Shown here: piece by piece, positions 6,712 through 15,907 of the stretch
Layout: each line of letters opens with the position of its first letter
Numbering within the stretch: position 1 is the stretch's first letter
Assembly (NCBI RefSeq): GCF_008711285.1
Contig: NZ_VXDC01000013.1
Coordinates: 1-64,000, forward strand
Source of the DNA: Roseibium aquae
GTDB taxonomy: Bacteria > Pseudomonadota > Alphaproteobacteria > Rhizobiales > Stappiaceae
Reading direction: 5' to 3'
Length of the DNA stretch: 64,000 nt
Program-made: the position numbers and the translations under genes
The notes under the pieces: generated by a model
The model's database searches: none
What the model was told of the DNA's origin: nothing
Seen by the model: only the letters and a program-made list of their open reading frames with translations

Positions 6712-8117
6712 TGAGGGATCTCAAGGCTACGCAGAAACGCGATGATCGATTCCCGCTCTATTTCCGGAAGAGTTTCATAGGCTTTTCGGGCGGCCGTGGC
6801 GGCCCCGCCATGGGCCCGGATGACTTCATCGAGGGTCGTGAGATCGCCGCGATGACCGTAGGGGGCCGTGCTGCCAACGCCCCACAGTTCCGCGGTGAGG
6901 AACTCGTCGCGCGGCACGAAACGTTGGCTCAACAACTCGTTTCCAAGCCGGTCCTGGGCGGCATCGGCGATCTTGTGACGTTTCAGGTCTCCGAAGAGCG
7001 GCACAAGAACACGTCCTTGCTCATCCCGGTCCAAGGCCTTCACCCAATCGAGCGTGGCCAGGTCCATGTGAATCCCGTCAGTCACATCGCCGGGCCGCAG
7101 CGTGCCAGCGGTTTCATAGGGCCCGGGATCCTCGAAAATCAGGCTGTCCAAAGGCAGGGCAGGGACATGGCACTGCGCGCAGCCGATCGCGCCGAACTGC
7201 TGCTCGCCTTTCTCCGCGGCCCGTGCCCAGATCTCTGGCATGATCTGCTTTCGCGCAGGGGTGGCCAGTGTGGCTTGCCAGACGACCAGAGCAGACACAT
7301 CGCCTTCGGTGATCTCGGCCGCTAGGCCGTCTTCGTCGAAATCGTCCGTCCCCGTCCAGACGGCCCCGAACCGTTCGCTGGCCTGGATGCCGTGATGATG
7401 GTTGAGCGCGTTGACGGTGAATTGGCGCAGCGACGTGAAAACACCTTTCTGGCTGAACGGCCTCAGTGTGAGATCCGGGTCGATGCCCTCGATCTCGTGG
7501 ACATCGAGGGAGCCGTCCGGATGAGCGGTCAGGCGCCCGAACGAGATGCCTTTCGCCGAAAGGTCAATTGTTTGGGCCGTGCCGGTCGAACGGGCAAGGT
7601 GCGCCACGTCCCTGCGCTGGTCACGCAGCTCCTTGGTCATTTCACGGGCCAGAAGTTCGATCAGGCCGGCGCCTTGAAGCGCTGTGGTGCCCCGTTCGTT
7701 GGAAAACTGCGGATCGATCGTCTCGAAATCCGCACTTTCAAATCCTTCGGAGACGAAAACGTTGGTGGTGAAGTCCCCGGCGGCACCGGCGACCGGATCA
7801 TGATGGCAGGAGGCGCAGGAGTTTGCGTCGAGACCGGCGAGGCGCTGAAACGTGAGCGGCGAGGGGCGGCGCCTTTTCGTCGGCACGATGGCCTGAGTGG
7901 CTGCCGGCCGTCCCGCGCCGTCCGCCGTCGTGAACTTGCCGATAAACAGCCGTTCGCCGTGGCTGATCAGCAATTCCATGGCGGCCGTATCCTGGCTGGC
8001 CAGCTTCTCGAAGTTGAGCGGGCGGTCGAGAATGTTTTCCGACCAGGGTGGCGCATCATCTGCCATGGCGGCGCTGGCGAACAGAACAATTCCCGTCAGA
8101 AAGAGGGCATGTTTCAT
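6708..8117 (-). CDS. Di-haem c-type cytochrome oxidoreductase (DHOR family, 'thiol oxidoreductase')
   Basis: A predicted periplasmic protein of 469 aa. A signal peptide ends near residue 19 (FLTGIVLFASAAMA-DD). Two c-type haem motifs are visible, CASCHH at 101-106 and CAQCH at 313-317. The latter lies in the family block GEQQFGAIGCAQCHVPALPL, and the C-terminal TAELWGVGSTAPYGHRGD is also typical of the DHOR/DUF1111 group. Family members are annotated as thiol oxidoreductases, but substrates are rarely proven. The start overlaps the stop of the ROK regulator (ATGA), with a good AGGAAGGAG upstream, and the stop overlaps the ASPIC/UnbV start in the same way. Translational coupling of a cytosolic regulator with two exported proteins is unusual. 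Confidence 0.9.
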   Translation of the reverse strand: MKHALFLTGIVLFASAAMADDAPPWSENILDRPLNFEKLASQDTAAMELLISHGERLFIGKFTTADGAGRPAATQAIVPTKRRRPSPLTFQRLAGLDANSCASCHHDPVAGAAGDFTTNVFVSEGFESADFETIDPQFSNERGTTALQGAGLIELLAREMTKELRDQRRDVAHLARSTGTAQTIDLSAKGISFGRLTAHPDGSLDVHEIEGIDPDLTLRPFSQKGVFTSLRQFTVNALNHHHGIQASERFGAVWTGTDDFDEDGLAAEITEGDVSALVVWQATLATPARKQIMPEIWARAAEKGEQQFGAIGCAQCHVPALPLDSLIFEDPGPYETAGTLRPGDVTDGIHMDLATLDWVKALDRDEQGRVLVPLFGDLKRHKIADAAQDRLGNELLSQRFVPRDEFLTAELWGVGSTAPYGHRGDLTTLDEVIRAHGGAATAARKAYETLPEIERESIIAFLRSLEIPQ

Positions 8118-9379
8118 GCCGGCGCTCCTTCCTTGGGGTAGGAGCCGCGCGCGGGTCTGCCATGCGCCGTTTCGCCGGTGTGGCCACGGTCGAGCCGCTC
8201 CATGGCCTGGGCGATCAGTCCCCGCCGGATGTAGTCTTCTTTCCAGGGCAGCACATCGATCTCGAAATTCTGCCGAAGATCGGCCACGAGCGCCTCCTCG
8301 AGCCCCGATTTCATGCCCTCTTCCATGAACGAGAACGCCCGGACAGCCGCTCCGGTCAGGACGATCCGTTTCGGATCGATCAAGGCCACGATGCGGGCGA
8401 GACCATAGCCCAGAACGGTTCCCGCTTGGTGGAAGGCTTGCAAGGCGCCGCTCTCGCCGGCCTTTGCGCGGTCAATCAGGGTGGCAAGCCCCGATTGACC
8501 GGCCGCGATGCCATCGGGTGACGTCGTTTCCGGAAGGCCATCCGCGGCCCGAACCAGCGCGTAGTCGGAAAGATACGCTTCGAGGCATCCACGCTTGCCG
8601 CAGCGGCACAAGGCGCCCCCGGGGATGTGATTCGCGTGTCCGAACTCCGCCGCGGTCCCATTTGCGCCGGAGAACAAATGGTCGTCGAGATAGAGACCCA
8701 TGCCCACACCATAGTCGAGCATCACGACGGCGAATGTCCCGCTGTAGCGGTCCGGATCCGACCAGTGCAGGGCTTCGGTGATCATGTTCGTATCGTTGGA
8801 GAGCGCGCAATCGGCGTGAAAGGCCTCCGAAAGAGGCTGAACGATCGGGATCTTGCGTCCCGAAAAGGCCGGGCTCCAGGCGACCAGGCCCGTTTCGGTC
8901 TCCACCACCCCCTGGGCTGCGATGCCAATCTCCAGAACCTTGTCCGGTGAGAGTTTGGCGTCCTCCAGGAAGGATCGGATCGCGGCGATCAGGATGGGCG
9001 GAAAGCTTTTGGCATCGGCTGCCGCGCTGTTGAAGGCCGCGCGTTTGGTGAAAAACGTTTCTCCGGTGAAATTGGCGAGGGCCATCTCGATGCTGTTCAC
9101 GGACAATCGGATGGCAATGACGCACGCGGCATCCGGGTTGAGCCGCAGCATCGAACGCGGGCGGCCGCGCCCTTGAGGGCCTTTGGGCTCGTCCGCCTCA
9201 ATTCCTTCGATCAGGCCTTGATCGAGCAGATCGGAGGTAATCGCCGTCACTGTCGCCGGGCTCAACTGCGTGATCTGGCCAAGATCGATTCGGGCCATCG
9301 GGCCCTGGCGCCGCAGCGCCTGTAGGATAATCGCCCGGTTTTGCCGCCGGATCTGGTCGCGGTCCGCCTTGCGTGACAT
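8114..9379 (-). CDS. ROK-family transcriptional regulator (probable xylose repressor)
   Basis: A 421-aa protein with an N-terminal winged helix (IRRQNRAIILQALRRQGPMARIDLG ... LSPATVTAITSDLLDQGLI, about 10-60) and a C-terminal sugar-kinase-like ROK domain. The ROK zinc motif CRCGKRGCLE is present, as is the sugar-site glycine block GVGMGLYLDD. I take the ATG at 9379; an in-frame GTG at 9409 would add ten residues. It is divergent from xylF and is the likely repressor of xylFHG-BA, with D-xylose as presumed effector. It also heads the operon that carries the di-haem oxidoreductase and the ASPIC/UnbV protein, so it probably autoregulates those too. Confidence 0.9.
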   Translation of the reverse strand: MSRKADRDQIRRQNRAIILQALRRQGPMARIDLGQITQLSPATVTAITSDLLDQGLIEGIEADEPKGPQGRGRPRSMLRLNPDAACVIAIRLSVNSIEMALANFTGETFFTKRAAFNSAAADAKSFPPILIAAIRSFLEDAKLSPDKVLEIGIAAQGVVETETGLVAWSPAFSGRKIPIVQPLSEAFHADCALSNDTNMITEALHWSDPDRYSGTFAVVMLDYGVGMGLYLDDHLFSGANGTAAEFGHANHIPGGALCRCGKRGCLEAYLSDYALVRAADGLPETTSPDGIAAGQSGLATLIDRAKAGESGALQAFHQAGTVLGYGLARIVALIDPKRIVLTGAAVRAFSFMEEGMKSGLEEALVADLRQNFEIDVLPWKEDYIRRGLIAQAMERLDRGHTGETAHGRPARGSYPKEGAPA

Positions 9380-9437
9380 GCGCGCGTATCGCCCTCGCTG
9401 TTTCCTCACCCATGCCGGGTTGTCCCGGTCTTTGGTG

Positions 9438-9468
9438 GTTGGGGCCGTTTTTGGTCGGTGGCCCCAAC
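9438..9468. promoter_or_regulatory. Inverted repeat GTTGGGGCC / GGCCCCAAC in the ROK-xylF control region
   Basis: Perfect 9-bp arms with a 13-base spacer, placed between the divergent starts. On the - strand it would be in the ROK 5' leader. It could be an RNA hairpin or an operator. Confidence 0.45.
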
Positions 9469-9490
9469 GTTTTTCAAAACCATGTTGACA
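9469..9490 (+). promoter_or_regulatory. AT-rich dyad and -35-like hexamer upstream of xylF
   Basis: GTTTT-TC-AAAAC (9469-9480) is a short perfect dyad, followed at 9485-9490 by TTGACA, a consensus -35 hexamer. No good -10 hexamer stands at 16-18 bp spacing, so the promoter call is tentative. Confidence 0.35.
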
Positions 9491-9511
9491 GTAGCCGCGC
9501 TTTAGAGCAAC

Positions 9512-9534
9512 TTTTTTTCGGACGTCGAAAAAAA
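9512..9534. promoter_or_regulatory. Palindrome TTTTTTTCG-GACGT-CGAAAAAAA, candidate ROK operator
   Basis: Nine-base perfect arms flank a five-base centre, about 105 bp before xylF and just after a -35-like hexamer. ROK repressors of sugar genes often bind AT-rich palindromes, so this is the best candidate operator in the divergent region. Confidence 0.5.
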
Positions 9535-9638
9535 TAAGAAGCCGGGCGTCTGCGCAGGATCCTTTCGCGGATCATCTGCGGGCGACGAAATCAAAAAGGC
9601 CCATTGATCGAACCGGGCCACTTGGAGGAAACACCGTT

Positions 9639-10670
9639 ATGCGCAAGATCGCCGTACTTCTGGCAGGGGCGCTTCTGTCCACATCCGCCATCACAGCCGT
9701 TCAAGCACAAGACATCACCGTTGGGGTAAGCTGGTCCAATTTCCAGGAAGAGCGCTGGAAAACCGACGAGGCGGCCATCAAGGCGGCCCTGGAAGCCGCG
9801 GGCGCCACCTACATTTCCGCGGATGCGCAAAGCTCATCCGCAAAGCAATTGTCCGATATCGAAGCCTTGATTGCCCAGGGGGCCGATGCCCTGATCATCT
9901 TGGCTCAAGATGCCCAAGCGATCGGTCCCGCGGTCCAGGCCGCCGCCGATGAAGGCATCCCCGTTGTCGGCTACGACCGGTTGATCGAGGATCCGCGGGC
10001 GTTTTATCTGACCTTCGACAATGTTGAAGTCGGACGCATGCAGGCGCGCGAAGTGCTGAAAGCGGCGCCTGAAGGCAACTACGTTATGATCAAGGGCTCG
10101 CCCACCGACCCGAACGCGGATTTCCTGCGCGGCGGCCAGCAGGAAGTGCTTCAGGAGGCGATTGACAGTGGCAAGATCACGATCGTCGGGGAAGCCTATA
10201 CCGATGGCTGGTTGCCGGCGAACGCCCAGCGGAACATGGAGCAGATCCTGACCGCCGCCAACAACGATGTCGATGCCGTTGTCGCTTCCAATGACGGAAC
10301 GGCCGGTGGCGTCGTGGCCGCCCTGACGGCTCAGGGGATGGAAGGCATTCCGGTCTCCGGTCAGGATGGCGACCATGCCGCGCTGAACCGAGTGGCCAAA
10401 GGCACGCAAACCGTATCGGTCTGGAAGGATGCCCGCGACCTTGGAACGGCTGCCGGTGAAATCGCGGTGGCTTTGGCCGGTGGCGCGTCTATGTCCGATA
10501 TTGATGGGGCCCAGAGCTGGACGTCTCCCGCCGGCACTGAGCTGACTGCGCGCTTCCTCGAGCCGGTGCCGGTCACGGCCGACAACCTGACCGTTGTGGT
10601 CGATGCCGGGTGGATCGAACAATCCGCGCTGTGCCAGGGCGTCGAAAACGGTCCGGCTCCCTGTAACTGA
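9639..10670 (+). CDS. xylF: D-xylose ABC transporter, periplasmic substrate-binding protein
   Basis: A 343-aa sugar-binding protein of the XylF group. A signal peptide ends near residue 23 ([12 protein letters not shown]). Typical segments include [50 protein letters not shown] and [20 protein letters not shown] final Cys pair region ([15 protein letters not shown]) is also typical. GGAGG lies 9 bases before the ATG. It is the first gene of xylF-xylH-xylG and delivers xylose to the XylH channel. A hairpin follows its stop, which usually raises xylF transcript level over the downstream genes. Confidence 0.96.
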   Translation: MRKIAVLLAGALLSTSAITAVQAQDITVGVSWSNFQEERWKTDEAAIKAALEAAGATYISADAQSSSAKQLSDIEALIAQGADALIILAQDAQAIGPAVQAAADEGIPVVGYDRLIEDPRAFYLTFDNVEVGRMQAREVLKAAPEGNYVMIKGSPTDPNADFLRGGQQEVLQEAIDSGKITIVGEAYTDGWLPANAQRNMEQILTAANNDVDAVVASNDGTAGGVVAALTAQGMEGIPVSGQDGDHAALNRVAKGTQTVSVWKDARDLGTAAGEIAVALAGGASMSDIDGAQSWTSPAGTELTARFLEPVPVTADNLTVVVDAGWIEQSALCQGVENGPAPCN

Positions 10671-10684
10671 TCAACCCTGACTAT

Positions 10685-10715
10685 TGGCGGGCCTCACGCA
10701 TGTGAAGGTCCGCCA
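10685..10715 (+). other. Hairpin between xylF and xylH
   Basis: Arms TGGCGGGCCT / AGGTCCGCCA (one G-T pair) flank an 11-base loop. There is no T-run. Such hairpins after binding-protein genes commonly stabilise the 5' message, giving more XylF than XylH/XylG. Confidence 0.55.
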
Positions 10716-10799
10716 GCGGCTTGAGTGCGGGCTCCGCCTCGACCCGGAAGGAGACAGCCGGCTGCCTGCGCGCCGGGTCTCATGCAAGGAGCATTGTCC

Positions 10800-12095
10800 A
10801 TGTCCGATTCCGCCCTGTCCGGGTCCCCGGCCCCGACGGCACGAACCATGTTTGCCGCGCTGCAACTGGATACGCGCCTGCTCGGAATGATTGGCGCGTT
10901 TGTTGTGCTGTGCCTGGCATTCAACGTGGTGACCGACGGCGCTTTCCTGACACCGCGCAACATTTTCAATCTGACGATCCAGACCGTATCTGTCGCCATC
11001 ATGGCCACCGGCATGGTGTTCATCATCGTGACCCGGCATATCGACCTGTCGGTCGGTTCGCTCTTGGCAACCTGTTCCGCGATAATGGCCATGACCCAGA
11101 CGGTCGTGACGCCGGAATGGCTGGGGCTGGGCTTGAACCACCCGCTGACGCTTCCCATCACCATTTTGGTGGGTGTCGTGGCTGGCGTTCTGATCGGCGC
11201 GTTCCACGGCTGGCTTGTCGGCTACCTGGCTATCCCCGCGTTCATCGTCACGCTTGGCGGGTTGCTGGTCTGGCGAAACGTCGCCTGGTTCATCACCAAC
11301 GGTCAAACCATTGGTCCGCTTGACGCCAACTTCACGAAAATCGGCGGCATTGGCGGGACCATGGGAGAAACCTGGTCCTGGGTCTTTGGCATCGTCGCGG
11401 TTCTGGCTGCCCTTTCCCTTCAATATGTGGCCCGCAGGCGCCGTGCGGCCCATGGCTTTCCGGTCAAGCCCTTCTGGGCGGAACTGACGATCAGCGGTTT
11501 GGTCAGCGCATCCATTCTCGGTTTCGTCGCCACCTTGAACGCCTATGAAATCCCTGAACGCCGGTTGGAGCGCATGTTCGAGGCCCGCGGCGAAACGCTG
11601 CCGGATGGGATGACCATGGGCTATGGCATTCCCTTCTCCGTGCTGTTGCTGATTGCCGTTGCCGTGATCATGACCCTCGTTGCCCAGCGGACGCGTCTTG
11701 GCCGCTATGTTTTCGCTGCGGGCGGCAACCCGGACGCGGCCGAACTGTCCGGCATCAATACCCGCTTTCTGACAGTCAAGGTGTTCGCCATCATGGGCGG
11801 GCTCTGCGCCCTCGCCGGTGCTGTCGCCTCCGCCCGATTGGGGTTCTCCACCAATGACATCGGGACGCTTGACGAGCTGCGTGTGATCGCGGCCGCCGTG
11901 ATTGGCGGCACCGCCTTGTCGGGCGGCATTGGCACGATCTATGGCGCGATCCTGGGCGCGTTGATCATGCAGTCGCTTCAGTCGGGCATGGCCATGGTCG
12001 GCGTAGACGCGCCCCTTCAAAACATCGTGGTCGGCGTTGTCCTTGTGATCGCCGTCCTGATCGACATCATCTATCGCAAGCGCACGGGGGAGTGA
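10800..12095 (+). CDS. xylH: Xylose ABC transporter, permease
   Basis: A 431-aa polytopic inner-membrane permease of the RbsC/XylH family. It begins with a hydrophobic helix ([18 protein letters not shown]), followed by the family block [32 protein letters not shown] central charged insert (about 220-285) and the conserved late segment ATYAAGG-like [18 protein letters not shown] are typical of XylH. The start at 10800 is chosen for the AAGGAG 10 bases upstream; an in-frame codon at 10725 would run through the intergenic hairpin region and lacks a site. XylG starts 4 bases after its stop. Confidence 0.95.
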   Translation: MSDSALSGSPAPTARTMFAALQLDTRLLGMIGAFVVLCLAFNVVTDGAFLTPRNIFNLTIQTVSVAIMATGMVFIIVTRHIDLSVGSLLATCSAIMAMTQTVVTPEWLGLGLNHPLTLPITILVGVVAGVLIGAFHGWLVGYLAIPAFIVTLGGLLVWRNVAWFITNGQTIGPLDANFTKIGGIGGTMGETWSWVFGIVAVLAALSLQYVARRRRAAHGFPVKPFWAELTISGLVSASILGFVATLNAYEIPERRLERMFEARGETLPDGMTMGYGIPFSVLLLIAVAVIMTLVAQRTRLGRYVFAAGGNPDAAELSGINTRFLTVKVFAIMGGLCALAGAVASARLGFSTNDIGTLDELRVIAAAVIGGTALSGGIGTIYGAILGALIMQSLQSGMAMVGVDAPLQNIVVGVVLVIAVLIDIIYRKRTGE

Positions 12096-12099
12096 AGCG

Positions 12100-12888
12100 A
12101 TGACAGCCCCTCTCGTTGAAATGAAAGACATGTGCATCTCCTTCGGCGGGGTGCGTGCGGTCGACCACGTTTCGGTCGATCTGCATCCTGGCGAAGTCGT
12201 CGGCCTGCTCGGTCACAATGGCGCCGGCAAGTCCACGTTGATCAAGATCCTCTCCGGGGCCTACAAGGCCGACAGCGGCGAGATCCGGATCGACGGCAAG
12301 CCTGTGACCATCAACAGCCCGCGGGATGCGCGGACGCACAACATCGAAACCATCTATCAAACGCTCGCGCTGGCGGACAATCTCGATGCGGCCTCCAATC
12401 TCTTCCTGGGACGGGAACTGACCACACCTTTCGGTTTCGTCGACGATGATGCGATGGAGGCCGAAACCCGCAAAATCATGGGCAAGCTGAACCCGAACTT
12501 CAAAAAATTCAGCGCGCCGGTGAAAGCCTTGTCGGGCGGCCAGCGCCAGTCGGTCGCGATTGCCCGGGCGGTCTATTTCAACGCGCGCATCCTGATCATG
12601 GATGAGCCGACCGCCGCGCTCGGTGTTCACGAAACGCAGATGGTGGCCGAACTGATCCAGGAACTGAAGAAGCAAGGGCTCGGGATCTTCCTGATCAGCC
12701 ACGACATCCACGATGTGTTCCAACTGTGTGACCGGATTGCTGTCATGAAAAACGGCCAACTGGTCGGAACGGCTTTGACTCATGAGGTCAGTGACGATGA
12801 CGTGCTTGGCATGATCATTCTCGGCAAGTGCCCGCCGCACGCAACGCCGGGGCCGGGCGCCTTGGTCGATGACACGGCGCTCGGTTAG
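12100..12888 (+). CDS. xylG: Xylose ABC transporter, ATP-binding protein (single nucleotide-binding domain)
   Basis: A 262-aa ATPase. Visible motifs are Walker [10 protein letters not shown] (about 38-46), signature LSGGQRQS (about 145-152), Walker [13 protein letters not shown] (about 165-176) and the switch His in LISHDIHD. Unlike the double-domain XylG of E. coli it has one ABC domain, as is common in alphaproteobacterial xylose systems. It sits 4 bases after xylH. An internal terminator follows, so it ends the transporter segment of the operon. Confidence 0.94.
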   Translation: MTAPLVEMKDMCISFGGVRAVDHVSVDLHPGEVVGLLGHNGAGKSTLIKILSGAYKADSGEIRIDGKPVTINSPRDARTHNIETIYQTLALADNLDAASNLFLGRELTTPFGFVDDDAMEAETRKIMGKLNPNFKKFSAPVKALSGGQRQSVAIARAVYFNARILIMDEPTAALGVHETQMVAELIQELKKQGLGIFLISHDIHDVFQLCDRIAVMKNGQLVGTALTHEVSDDDVLGMIILGKCPPHATPGPGALVDDTALG

Positions 12889-12932
12889 TCATCGGGCCTG
12901 AATAGGAACCGGACGGCGGATGAATTTCAAAC

Positions 12933-12958
12933 AGCCGGCCCATGGGCCGGCTCTTTTT
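12933..12958 (+). terminator. Rho-independent terminator between xylG and xylB
   Basis: A perfect 20-bp palindrome (AGCCGGCCCA and its complement) is followed by C and five T. It ends only 25 bp before the xylB start. It may separate transporter and catabolic transcription, or allow partial readthrough. Confidence 0.8.
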
Positions 12959-12983
12959 GGCAAGTGTTTGAGGGGCGCACCTC

Positions 12984-14435
12984 ATGTTTATGGGCCTCGA
13001 TATCGGGACCAGTTCGGTCAAGGCAATCCTGATTGATGATGATCAGGCCGTTTTGGCGTCTGCCACCGCTGGCCTCAGTGTGAATCGCCCGCATCCGGGA
13101 TGGTCCGAACAGGATCCGCAGAGCTGGTGGCGTGCTGTTGAAACCGTCATGGACCAGATCGCGGCAAGCCATCCCGACAAGATGGCGGCCGTCCGGGGGA
13201 TTGGCTTGTCCGGTCATATGCACGGAGCGACCCTTCTTGGCGCCGATGACATGCCGCTTCGCCCCTGCATCTTGTGGAATGACGGCCGGTCCGCGGCGCA
13301 ATGCGCCGATCTTGAGGAAAGAGAACCGAAATTCCTCAGCCTTGGCGGAAACAGGGTCATGCCCGGTTTCACCGCGCCCAAACTTCAATGGGTGCGGGAG
13401 AACGAGCCCGGCATTTTCGAAAAGACCGTGAAGGTCCTCCTGCCCAAGGATTATGTGCGTCTAAAACTCACCGGCGAGCATGTGGGCGACATGTCCGACA
13501 GTGCCGGCACGCTCTGGATGGATGTTGCGGCCCGGGACTGGAGCGACGATTTATTGTCGGCGACCGGTCTGTCGCGGACACATATGCCGCGTCTTGTCGA
13601 AGGCTTGGCGCCGTCCGGTCAAGTGCGTCCAGAGCTTTGCACCCGGTGGGGCATGACGGGCCGTCCCGTCGTTGCCGGCGGTGGCGGGGACAATGCGGCA
13701 TCGGCCTGCGGGATCGGGGCCGTCGAGCCCGGCTCGGCCTTCGTCTCGTTGGGTACGTCCGGCGTTCTGTTCGTCACCAATGACCGGTTCTCGCCGAACG
13801 TGGACAATGCGGTTCACGCCTTCTGCCATGCTGTTCCCGCAACCTGGCACCAGATGGGGGTGATCCTGTCCGCAACTGACAGCCTGAACTGGTTGGCCCG
13901 GACTTTGAACAAGAGCCCGTCTGAATTGACCGGCGCGCTGGGCGCGGTCGGCCGGCCTTCGGATGTTGTTTTTCTGCCGTATCTCGCAGGGGAGCGCACG
14001 CCGCACAATGATGTGGCCATTCGGGCGGGTTTTGCCGGGATTTCGCACGAAACCTTGCCCGAAGATCTCACCCATGCCGTGCTGGACGGCGTCGCATTCG
14101 CCCTAAAAGACTGCCTGGTAGCCCTAGAGGTGGCCGGCACCAAGGTCGAACGGCTGATGGCCGTCGGGGGCGGATCACGGTCTCAAACCTGGCTGGAAAT
14201 CATTGCCGCGGTCCTTGGCGTTCCGGTGGATGTGCCCGCCGATGGCGATTTTGGTGCGGCGCTCGGCGCGGCCCGACTTGGACAGGCCGCAGCCCTGGGC
14301 ACGGCGGACGGGCTTTTCGCCAAACCGCCCCTGTCCGGCACAATCGAGCCAAAGGCAGCGCTCACTCAATCCTACGCCGGCGCTTATCAGCGTTGGCGCC
14401 CTCTCTATTCGGCTTTCAAGACCGCCGGTTTTTAA
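12984..14435 (+). CDS. xylB: Xylulokinase
   Basis: A 483-aa FGGY-family sugar kinase that phosphorylates D-xylulose to xylulose 5-phosphate. The N-terminal phosphate-binding motif MFMGLDIGTSSVKAILID and the segment GIGLSGHMHGATLL are characteristic. The C-terminal FGGY signature region (VGGGSRSQTWLEIIAAVLGVPVD) is also present. The length is normal. AGGGG lies upstream. It follows xylG across a terminator and precedes xylA by 12 bp. Confidence 0.95.
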   Translation: MFMGLDIGTSSVKAILIDDDQAVLASATAGLSVNRPHPGWSEQDPQSWWRAVETVMDQIAASHPDKMAAVRGIGLSGHMHGATLLGADDMPLRPCILWNDGRSAAQCADLEEREPKFLSLGGNRVMPGFTAPKLQWVRENEPGIFEKTVKVLLPKDYVRLKLTGEHVGDMSDSAGTLWMDVAARDWSDDLLSATGLSRTHMPRLVEGLAPSGQVRPELCTRWGMTGRPVVAGGGGDNAASACGIGAVEPGSAFVSLGTSGVLFVTNDRFSPNVDNAVHAFCHAVPATWHQMGVILSATDSLNWLARTLNKSPSELTGALGAVGRPSDVVFLPYLAGERTPHNDVAIRAGFAGISHETLPEDLTHAVLDGVAFALKDCLVALEVAGTKVERLMAVGGGSRSQTWLEIIAAVLGVPVDVPADGDFGAALGAARLGQAAALGTADGLFAKPPLSGTIEPKAALTQSYAGAYQRWRPLYSAFKTAGF

Positions 14436-14447
14436 GGAGACTTTCCC

Positions 14448-15767
14448 ATGAGCACCGGATTTTTCGGCGACCTCGCTCCGATCCCCTATGCCGGGCCGGA
14501 CAGCCGCGACCCGCTGACCTACCGCCACTACAACAAGGATGAAGTGATCCTTGGCAAGCGCATGGAGGATCATCTGCGCTTTGCCGTGTGCTACTGGCAC
14601 AATTTCTGTTGGCCAGGAACGGATCCTTTCGGCGGCGACACCTTCCAGCGGACCTGGATGGCGGCGGGCGGCGACCCGATGGAACAGGCGAGACTGAAGG
14701 CCGATGTTGCCTTCGAGATGTTCCAGATCCTCGGAATGCCGTTCTTCACCTTTCACGACCGGGACATTGCGCCGGAAGGCAATACGCTGGCCGAAAGCAA
14801 CGCCAACGTGAACGCGATCGCCGACATTTTCCAGAGGAAGATGGAAGAAACCGGCGTGAAGCTGCTTTGGGGCACGGCCAATATGTTCTCCAACCGGCGC
14901 TACATGTCGGGAGCTGCGACCAATCCCAATCCGGACGTCTTTGCCTATGCGGCCGCGCAGGTGAAGAACGCGATGGACGTCACCCACCGGCTCGGCGGTG
15001 CGAATTATGTGCTATGGGGCGGGCGCGAAGGCTATGAAACGCTGCTCAACACCAATATCAAACAGGAGCTGGATCAGCTTGGCCGATTCCTCAGCATGGT
15101 GGTGGAGTACAAGCACAATATCGGGTTCGGCGGCGCGATCCTGATTGAGCCCAAGCCGCAAGAGCCCTCAAAACACCAGTACGATTACGATGTCGCGACG
15201 GTCTACGGCTTTCTGAAGGCCTACGGTCTTGAGACCGAGGTCAAGATGAACATCGAGCAGGGCCATGCCATCCTGGCCGGGCATTCCTTCGAGCATGAAC
15301 TCCACATGGCCCACTCGCTGGGGATTTTCGGGTCGGTCGACATGAACCGGAACGACTATCAATGCGGCTGGGACACCGACCATTTCGGCATGAATGTGCC
15401 CGAACTGGCGCTGGCCTATTACGAGATCCTGATGGCGGGCGGGTTCACGTCCGGCGGGACCAATTTCGACGCAAAGCTGCGCCGCCAGTCGATTGATCCG
15501 GTTGATCTTATTCAGGCCCATGTCGGGTCCGCCGACGCGATCGCCCGTGGTCTGAAAGCGGCGGCTGAGATGATCGAGGATGGGCGGTTGAAGAGTTTCG
15601 TTCATGAGCGCTACGCCGGATGGCAGAAGCCGGAAAACGCCGCGATCCTGAGAGGTGAAACATCGCTGGAGGCGCTGGCCGAAAGGGTTCATGGCCAACA
15701 TCTCGAACCACAACCGGTATCGGGCCGCCAGGAGTATCTGGAAAGCCTGGTGAACCTCTTTGTGTGA
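14448..15767 (+). CDS. xylA: Xylose isomerase
   Basis: A 439-aa metal-dependent TIM-barrel enzyme converting D-xylose to D-xylulose. Visible motifs are [13 protein letters not shown] (catalytic His and Asp), [29 protein letters not shown] (metal Glu), [19 protein letters not shown] and [18 protein letters not shown]. This is the longer (class II) type of about 440 residues. AAGGAGA lies 8 bases before the ATG. It is the last gene of the xylose operon, closed by a clear terminator. Confidence 0.97.
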   Translation: MSTGFFGDLAPIPYAGPDSRDPLTYRHYNKDEVILGKRMEDHLRFAVCYWHNFCWPGTDPFGGDTFQRTWMAAGGDPMEQARLKADVAFEMFQILGMPFFTFHDRDIAPEGNTLAESNANVNAIADIFQRKMEETGVKLLWGTANMFSNRRYMSGAATNPNPDVFAYAAAQVKNAMDVTHRLGGANYVLWGGREGYETLLNTNIKQELDQLGRFLSMVVEYKHNIGFGGAILIEPKPQEPSKHQYDYDVATVYGFLKAYGLETEVKMNIEQGHAILAGHSFEHELHMAHSLGIFGSVDMNRNDYQCGWDTDHFGMNVPELALAYYEILMAGGFTSGGTNFDAKLRRQSIDPVDLIQAHVGSADAIARGLKAAAEMIEDGRLKSFVHERYAGWQKPENAAILRGETSLEALAERVHGQHLEPQPVSGRQEYLESLVNLFV

Positions 15768-15778
15768 TTAAATTTTAT

Positions 15779-15814
15779 GCGGTGGCTGCTATTGGGCAGC
15801 CGCCGCTTTTCTTT
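15779..15814 (+). terminator. Terminator of the xylose operon
   Basis: Arms GCGGTGGCTGC / GCAGCCGCCGC pair with one G-U and enclose a short loop, followed by TTTTCTTT. It begins 12 bp after the xylA stop. Confidence 0.85.
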
Positions 15815-15907
15815 ACTGCGCATTTTGTTAAAGAGGTCCCGAGATCATCAGGGCCCGCAGGTTGGCTTGATACCCGCAGTTGGCCTTTCCAGACACCGGA
15901 CGGTTTC

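Noticed and set aside
10671-12137. 488-codon - strand frame opposite xylH
   Set aside because: XylH motifs are unambiguous; the antisense translation is hydrophilic, repetitive and without domains.
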